From NCBI GenBank assembly GCA_035763085.1, contig DASUBV010000202.1, positions 1 through 7,168 on the forward strand: a DNA stretch of 7,168 nt. Direction: 5' to 3'. The notes beneath the pieces are model-generated. The model had not been told where the DNA came from. It did not search any database and saw only the letters and a list, made by a program, of their open reading frames with translations. The stretch's first letter is position 1, and each line of letters starts with the position of its first letter. Made by a program: the position numbers and the translations under genes. This document shows positions 4,640-7,168 of this stretch, in pieces. This DNA is from DASUBV01 sp035763085 (GTDB lineage: Bacteria; Actinomycetota; Actinomycetes; Streptosporangiales; Streptosporangiaceae).

Positions 4640-5392
4640 CTAGCCCCGGCCGATGAACGGCATGGTGGTCGCGGTGATCGTCAGGAACTGCACGTTCGCA
4701 TCCAGCGGCAGGCCGGCCATGTAGACGACGGCGTCGGCCACGTGCCGGGCGTCGAACACCGGCTCGGGCGCCAGCGACCCGTCGGCCTGCGGCACCCCGC
4801 GGCCGAATGCCTGCGTCATCTCGGTCGCCGCGTTGCCGATATCAATCTGCCCGCAGGCAATGCCGAACCGCCGGCCGTCCAGCGAGATCGACTTGGTCAG
4901 CCCGGTGATCGCGTGCTTGGTCGCGGTGTAGGCGGCCGAGCCCGGCCGCGGCACATGCGCCGAAATCGAGCCGTTGTTGATGATCCGGCCGCCCGCCGGG
5001 TGCTGCGCCTTCATCAGCGCCACCGCGTGGTGCGCGCACAAGAACGCCCCGGTCAGGTTGGTGTCCACGGTCTGCTGCCAGTCCGCCAGCGAGATCTCGT
5101 CGACCCCGCCCGCCGGCCCGAACATGCCCGCGTTGTTGACCAGCAGGTCCATCCGGCCGTACCGCTCCGCCACCGCTTCGAACAGTCCCGCCACCGACTC
5201 AGGAACGCGCACGTCAGCGGGCACGACCAGCGTCGTCGCGCCGTCCGGCGCCAGCCCCGCCGTCGCGCGCAACGTGTCCGCTCGCCGCCCGGCCAGCACC
5301 ACCTGCCAGCCCGCCGCCAGCAGGCCCAGCGAGATGCTGCGGCCCAGTCCCGATCCCGCCCCGGTCACTACGGCCACGCCAGCTGCCGGCAT
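4640..5392 (-). CDS. Short-chain dehydrogenase/reductase (classical SDR)
   Basis: A 250-residue NAD(P)-dependent oxidoreductase of the classical SDR family, full length. Motifs in order: cofactor-binding TGAGSGLG (10-17); AGRR (34-37), where the arginines suggest NADPH preference; D60 in PADV; NNAG (86-89); N112 in DTNLTG; and catalytic S142 (NNGSIS), Y155 and K159 in Y-x3-K. After the active site the usual PG motif is replaced by ACGQIDIGNAATEM (179-192). This marks a distinct SDR subgroup rather than a defect, because Q-I-D/T-E-M occupies the normal position. The substrate is unknown. The start at 5392 is chosen because the Rossmann motif begins nine residues in, as is typical, with an AAAGGG-type ribosome site about 9 nt upstream. 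The frame remains open much further upstream only as antisense of the next gene. Confidence 0.93.
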   Translation of the reverse strand: MPAAGVAVVTGAGSGLGRSISLGLLAAGWQVVLAGRRADTLRATAGLAPDGATTLVVPADVRVPESVAGLFEAVAERYGRMDLLVNNAGMFGPAGGVDEISLADWQQTVDTNLTGAFLCAHHAVALMKAQHPAGGRIINNGSISAHVPRPGSAAYTATKHAITGLTKSISLDGRRFGIACGQIDIGNAATEMTQAFGRGVPQADGSLAPEPVFDARHVADAVVYMAGLPLDANVQFLTITATTMPFIGRG

Positions 5393-5434
5393 CAGCGTCC
5401 GCCCTTTCTCCCGGTGTACTCCCAACGAGGGTGC

Positions 5435-5454
5435 GCCGGCCCGGTCCGGCCGGC
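5435..5454. repeat. Inverted repeat with 7-bp arms in the SDR/isomerase divergent region
   Basis: GCCGGCC (5435-5441) and GGCCGGC (5448-5454) are exact reverse complements around a 6-nt spacer, just upstream of the putative -10 at 5470. It could be an operator or a composition-driven coincidence. It resembles the GGCCGG-rich repeat at 3842-3859. Confidence 0.4.
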
Positions 5455-5469
5455 CCGGCTGGCCAAGCC

Positions 5470-5475
5470 TAGAGT
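5470..5475 (+). promoter_or_regulatory. -10 box TAGAGT placed for a leaderless transcript
   Basis: TAGAGT fits the actinomycete TAGRRT -10 pattern exactly and ends 7 nt before GTG 5483, the same spacing as at the Nudix gene. No Shine-Dalgarno with usable spacing exists for either GTG (5474 or 5483). This favours leaderless initiation at 5483. Confidence 0.45.
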
Positions 5476-5482
5476 GGAGCAC

Positions 5483-6064
5483 GTGGATGCCGCGCTTCGC
5501 CAGGTCAGTGATCAGCTCGACGACGCGACGCAGCGCCTGCTGGGCAGCGCGCGTCTCCTCAGCGACTCTGAGGTGCGGGAACCGTCGCTGCTGCCGGGCT
5601 GGAGCCGGGCCCATGTGCTGGCCCACCTGGCGCGCAACGCCGACGCCCTGCGCAACGTGCTGGTCGGCGCCCGGTCCGGCCAGCTGCTGCCCGCCTACGC
5701 AAGCGCGCAGGCGCGGGCGGACGACATCGAGCACGGCAGCCGGCATAACGCGAGGGAACTGGCCGAGGACGTGGCCGCGGCCGCGATGGCGCTGCGCACC
5801 GTCGCCCGGCAGCTGCCCGCCGAGGCGTGGCGGTTTGACGTCCGGATCCTGGACTCGCCAGGGTTCCCGGCCGCCGAGGTGCTGACCCGCCGCCTGGTCG
5901 AGGTCGAGCTGCACCACGGTGACCTGGGCACCGGGTACGGCCCCGCCGGCTGGCCCGCTGCCTTCGCGGCGATGGACCTGGCCGAGCCGATGCGGTCGTG
6001 GCGGCAGGACCGGCTCAGCTGGGCAGCCCAGGCCACCGGGAACGGGCAGCCCAGCCAGGCATAG
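5483..6064 (+). CDS. DinB-fold, mycothiol-dependent maleylpyruvate isomerase-like protein
   Basis: A 193-residue four-helix-bundle protein of the DinB / mycothiol-dependent maleylpyruvate isomerase (MDMPI) superfamily. The family signature LLPGWSRAHVLAHLARN (36-52) supplies the first metal-ligand histidine (H48). The EVELHHGDLGTGY block (140-152) supplies E140 and H144 in an E-x3-H arrangement, so the H/E/H zinc site looks intact. The family uses mycothiol as a thiol cofactor or transfers small groups to it, and is abundant in actinomycetes. The true substrate of most members is unknown, and 'maleylpyruvate isomerase' is only the prototype activity. Length fits N-terminal-domain-only members. 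GTG 5483 is preferred because the -10 box sits 7 nt upstream; GTG 5474 is an alternative adding three residues. Divergent from the SDR gene; a functional link through thiol/redox chemistry is possible but unproven. Confidence 0.85.
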   Translation: MDAALRQVSDQLDDATQRLLGSARLLSDSEVREPSLLPGWSRAHVLAHLARNADALRNVLVGARSGQLLPAYASAQARADDIEHGSRHNARELAEDVAAAAMALRTVARQLPAEAWRFDVRILDSPGFPAAEVLTRRLVEVELHHGDLGTGYGPAGWPAAFAAMDLAEPMRSWRQDRLSWAAQATGNGQPSQA

Positions 6065-6070
6065 GGAAAG

Positions 6071-6114
6071 CTTCAGCCGGCCTTCAGCGAGCATGCAGGG
6101 CGGTTTCTTAGGCT
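6071..6114 (+). promoter_or_regulatory. Direct-repeat activator box and -10 (TAGGCT) of the last gene
   Basis: CTTCAGC occurs at 6071-6077 and 6082-6088, one helical turn (11 bp) apart. A degraded third copy, ATGCAGG, at 6093-6099 keeps the period. Nine bases later comes TAGGCT (6109-6114), a TANNNT -10. The region where a -35 should be has no TTGACA-like sequence and is occupied by the second and third repeats. This is the layout of promoters activated by OmpR/PhoB-type response regulators. The regulator is not identifiable here. Confidence 0.5.
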
Positions 6115-6125
6115 GGGCTGGCGAC

Positions 6126-6148
6126 AATCGATCCGGCGAGCATCGATT
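6126..6148. promoter_or_regulatory. Perfect dyad AATCGAT-N9-ATCGATT in the 5' leader
   Basis: AATCGAT (6126-6132) and ATCGATT (6142-6148) are exact reverse complements separated by 9 nt. They lie downstream of the predicted -10 and upstream of the Shine-Dalgarno at 6157-6164. The dyad could be a repressor operator or an RNA hairpin in the roughly 50-nt leader. Confidence 0.45.
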
Positions 6149-6156
6149 CACCGAGC

Positions 6157-6164
6157 AGGAGAGG
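6157..6164 (+). promoter_or_regulatory. Shine-Dalgarno AGGAGAGG fixing a GTG start
   Basis: AGGAGAGG ends 7 nt before GTG 6172 and identifies that GTG as the start of the membrane protein. Confidence 0.7.
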
Positions 6165-6171
6165 CCCGAAC

Positions 6172-7168
6172 GTGCCTGACAACGAGACCGTCTTGTACCG
6201 GGGAGCGAGCTTCGAACTCGGGCGCGGGCCAGGCTACTACGGCATCTGGCCGGCCGGCGTGCCCCGGCCGCCGTCGATCGAGTGGTGGCCGGAGACCGCC
6301 GAGGGCTGGCAGGGCGCGTGGGCCCGGTTCACGATGCTCGAGCCGTCCGGCGCGGTGGCCTCCGTCGGCCCCGCCGGGCCCGCCCCCGCCGCCGCTGCCG
6401 CGCCCGCAGCCGGGCCAGGTTTCGCGGCCGGGCCAGGTTTCGCGGCCGGGCCGCCGCCGGCAGCCGGGCCGGGCTTCGCCGGGGGGCCGCCGCCGACAGC
6501 CGGGCCGGGTTTCGCAGCCGGGCCGGGCTCCGCCGCCCCGGCCAGCCCGCCCGCCAACGCGCGGGCCCGGGCGATGACGGCGGCCGCGCTGCTCGCCGCC
6601 GGCCTGGTGCTCGGCGTCATCGGGCTGTTCCCCGTCTACTACGGCGGCTCCAGCCTGGCCAGCCAGTCCTCGGACCTGGTGCCGCACGTGCTCTACCTGG
6701 TCACCTGGCTGGCCAGCGCCGGCCTCATCCTGGGCGGCCTGACCCGGCTGCGGGCCGGGGCGCTGCTCGCGCTCGGCACCAGCATCGTCAGCGGCGCCCT
6801 GTTCCTGGTTGACGCGGCGCTGGCCATCACCGGCGGCGGGCACCTGGTCGGATCCGGCCTGGTCATCAGCCTGGCCGGCTGGGTGCTGTGCACCGCCGGA
6901 GCGGTGGCCGCCTTCTGGATCGGCCCCCTGCAGGCGCAGGGCCTGCCGCGCTGGGACAAGACCCAGCCGGTGGTCACGGCAGCGGCGATCCTGGCCTCCC
7001 TCGGCACGGTCATCGCCTATGCCGCCCCGTGGGACAGCTTCACCCTGCGGACCGCCAACGGCGCCGTGCACACCGAGACCCTGGGCAACGCCTTCGTCAG
7101 CCCCGGCGCGGTGATCTTCGCCAACGTCGTCGTGATGGTCGCCATCGTCGCCATGGCCGCCGCGGCCG
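6172..7168 (+). CDS. Multi-span membrane protein with N-terminal Trp-rich motif and hexapeptide repeats (3' end beyond window)
   Basis: A frame open from GTG 6172 to the window edge (332 codons, no stop), preceded by a well-spaced AGGAGAGG. Residues 1-60 form a short soluble region rich in aromatics (YYGIWPAG at 22-29, EWWPETAEGWQGAWARFTMLE at 37-57). I associate it with actinobacterial integral membrane proteins of unknown function. Residues 61-130 are a Pro/Ala/Gly linker, including seven hexapeptide repeats (80-121). Then come about six hydrophobic segments: roughly 136-156, 170-190, 195-217, 226-250, 267-285 and 309-330. There is no signal peptide, so the N-terminal region is probably cytoplasmic. 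No transport, enzymatic or ligand-binding motif is recognised, and the function is unknown. It lies 107 bp downstream of the isomerase-like gene on the same strand but has its own promoter-like box, so it is probably a separate transcription unit. Confidence 0.8.
   Translation, partial: MPDNETVLYRGASFELGRGPGYYGIWPAGVPRPPSIEWWPETAEGWQGAWARFTMLEPSGAVASVGPAGPAPAAAAAPAAGPGFAAGPGFAAGPPPAAGPGFAGGPPPTAGPGFAAGPGSAAPASPPANARARAMTAAALLAAGLVLGVIGLFPVYYGGSSLASQSSDLVPHVLYLVTWLASAGLILGGLTRLRAGALLALGTSIVSGALFLVDAALAITGGGHLVGSGLVISLAGWVLCTAGAVAAFWIGPLQAQGLPRWDKTQPVVTAAAILASLGTVIAYAAPWDSFTLRTANGAVHTETLGNAFVSPGAVIFANVVVMVAIVAMAAAA
6409..6534 (+). repeat. Seven in-frame 18-bp repeats coding AGPGFA-type hexapeptides
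   Basis: Seven consecutive 18-bp units encode AGPGFA, AGPGFA, AGPPPA, AGPGFA, GGPPPT, AGPGFA and AGPGSA. The first two units (6409-6426 and 6427-6444) are identical in DNA; the others differ mainly at third positions. The array forms a flexible linker between the N-terminal region and the membrane domain and is a likely site of length variation between strains. Confidence 0.85.

Noticed and set aside
4742..5482. Plus-strand extension upstream of the isomerase-like protein
   Set aside because: It is antisense to the SDR gene, and the family homology begins only after about 5483.
5393..6151. Upstream minus-strand extension of the SDR frame
   Set aside because: It is antisense to the isomerase-like gene, low in complexity, and lies before the Rossmann motif that normally begins an SDR. 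Open antisense frames are expected in high-GC DNA.
6409..6534. CRISPR-like array
   Set aside because: The 18-bp units are contiguous, without spacers, and in frame inside a gene, so they are protein-coding repeats.
6148..7071. Minus-strand 307-codon open frame opposite the last gene
   Set aside because: The translation is repetitive Gly/Arg/Pro/Ala/Gln. The opposite strand has a Shine-Dalgarno, motifs and membrane segments.

Overview
The window is very GC-rich throughout (third codon positions almost all G or C). It carries families typical of Actinomycetota: a DinB-fold mycothiol-dependent maleylpyruvate isomerase-like protein, an Rv1733c-type two-span membrane protein, a stand-alone LigD-type polymerase domain, and a membrane protein with an actinobacterial N-terminal motif. 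A chromosomal segment of a filamentous or soil actinomycete is the best reading. The genus cannot be fixed from this sequence. No rRNA, tRNA, CRISPR array or phage module is visible.

Layout, left to right: (1) the N-terminal 128 codons of an IS200/IS605-type TnpB (minus strand, running off the left edge); (2) an 89-bp divergent region with an AT-rich near-palindrome, a strong Shine-Dalgarno and a possible 14-codon leader ORF coupled to (3) an Rv1733c-family membrane protein (474-1079, plus); (4) an uncharacterised 351-aa protein with a helical N-terminal domain and a C-terminal coiled coil (1188-2243, minus); (5) a Nudix hydrolase (about 2351-2833, plus); (6) a stand-alone LigD-type primase-polymerase (2865-3821, minus); (7) a metallo-beta-lactamase-fold hydrolase (3921-4592, plus); (8) a short-chain dehydrogenase/reductase (4640-5392, minus); (9) a DinB/maleylpyruvate isomerase-like protein (about 5483-6064, plus); (10) a multi-span membrane protein with seven hexapeptide repeats, open at the right edge (6172-7168, plus).

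The first nine genes alternate strand without exception, so apart from the last two (both plus, but separated by a gap with its own promoter signals) no operon is visible. Genes meet head-to-head across about 90-107 bp or tail-to-tail across 31-108 bp. The products do not form one recognisable pathway. They look like independent housekeeping and accessory functions: DNA end repair, nucleotide clean-up, hydrolase and redox enzymes, thiol-linked chemistry and membrane proteins. Every head-to-head region contains an inverted repeat, and two or three starts look leaderless.

The most notable non-coding signals are a perfect 11-bp inverted repeat with a third half-site between the coiled-coil gene and the Nudix gene, three 11-bp-spaced direct repeats placed like a response-regulator box upstream of the last gene, and the leader ORF whose stop codon overlaps the Rv1733c-family start. 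I see no clear new defence or biosynthetic system. The TnpB fragment is the only mobile-element signal.
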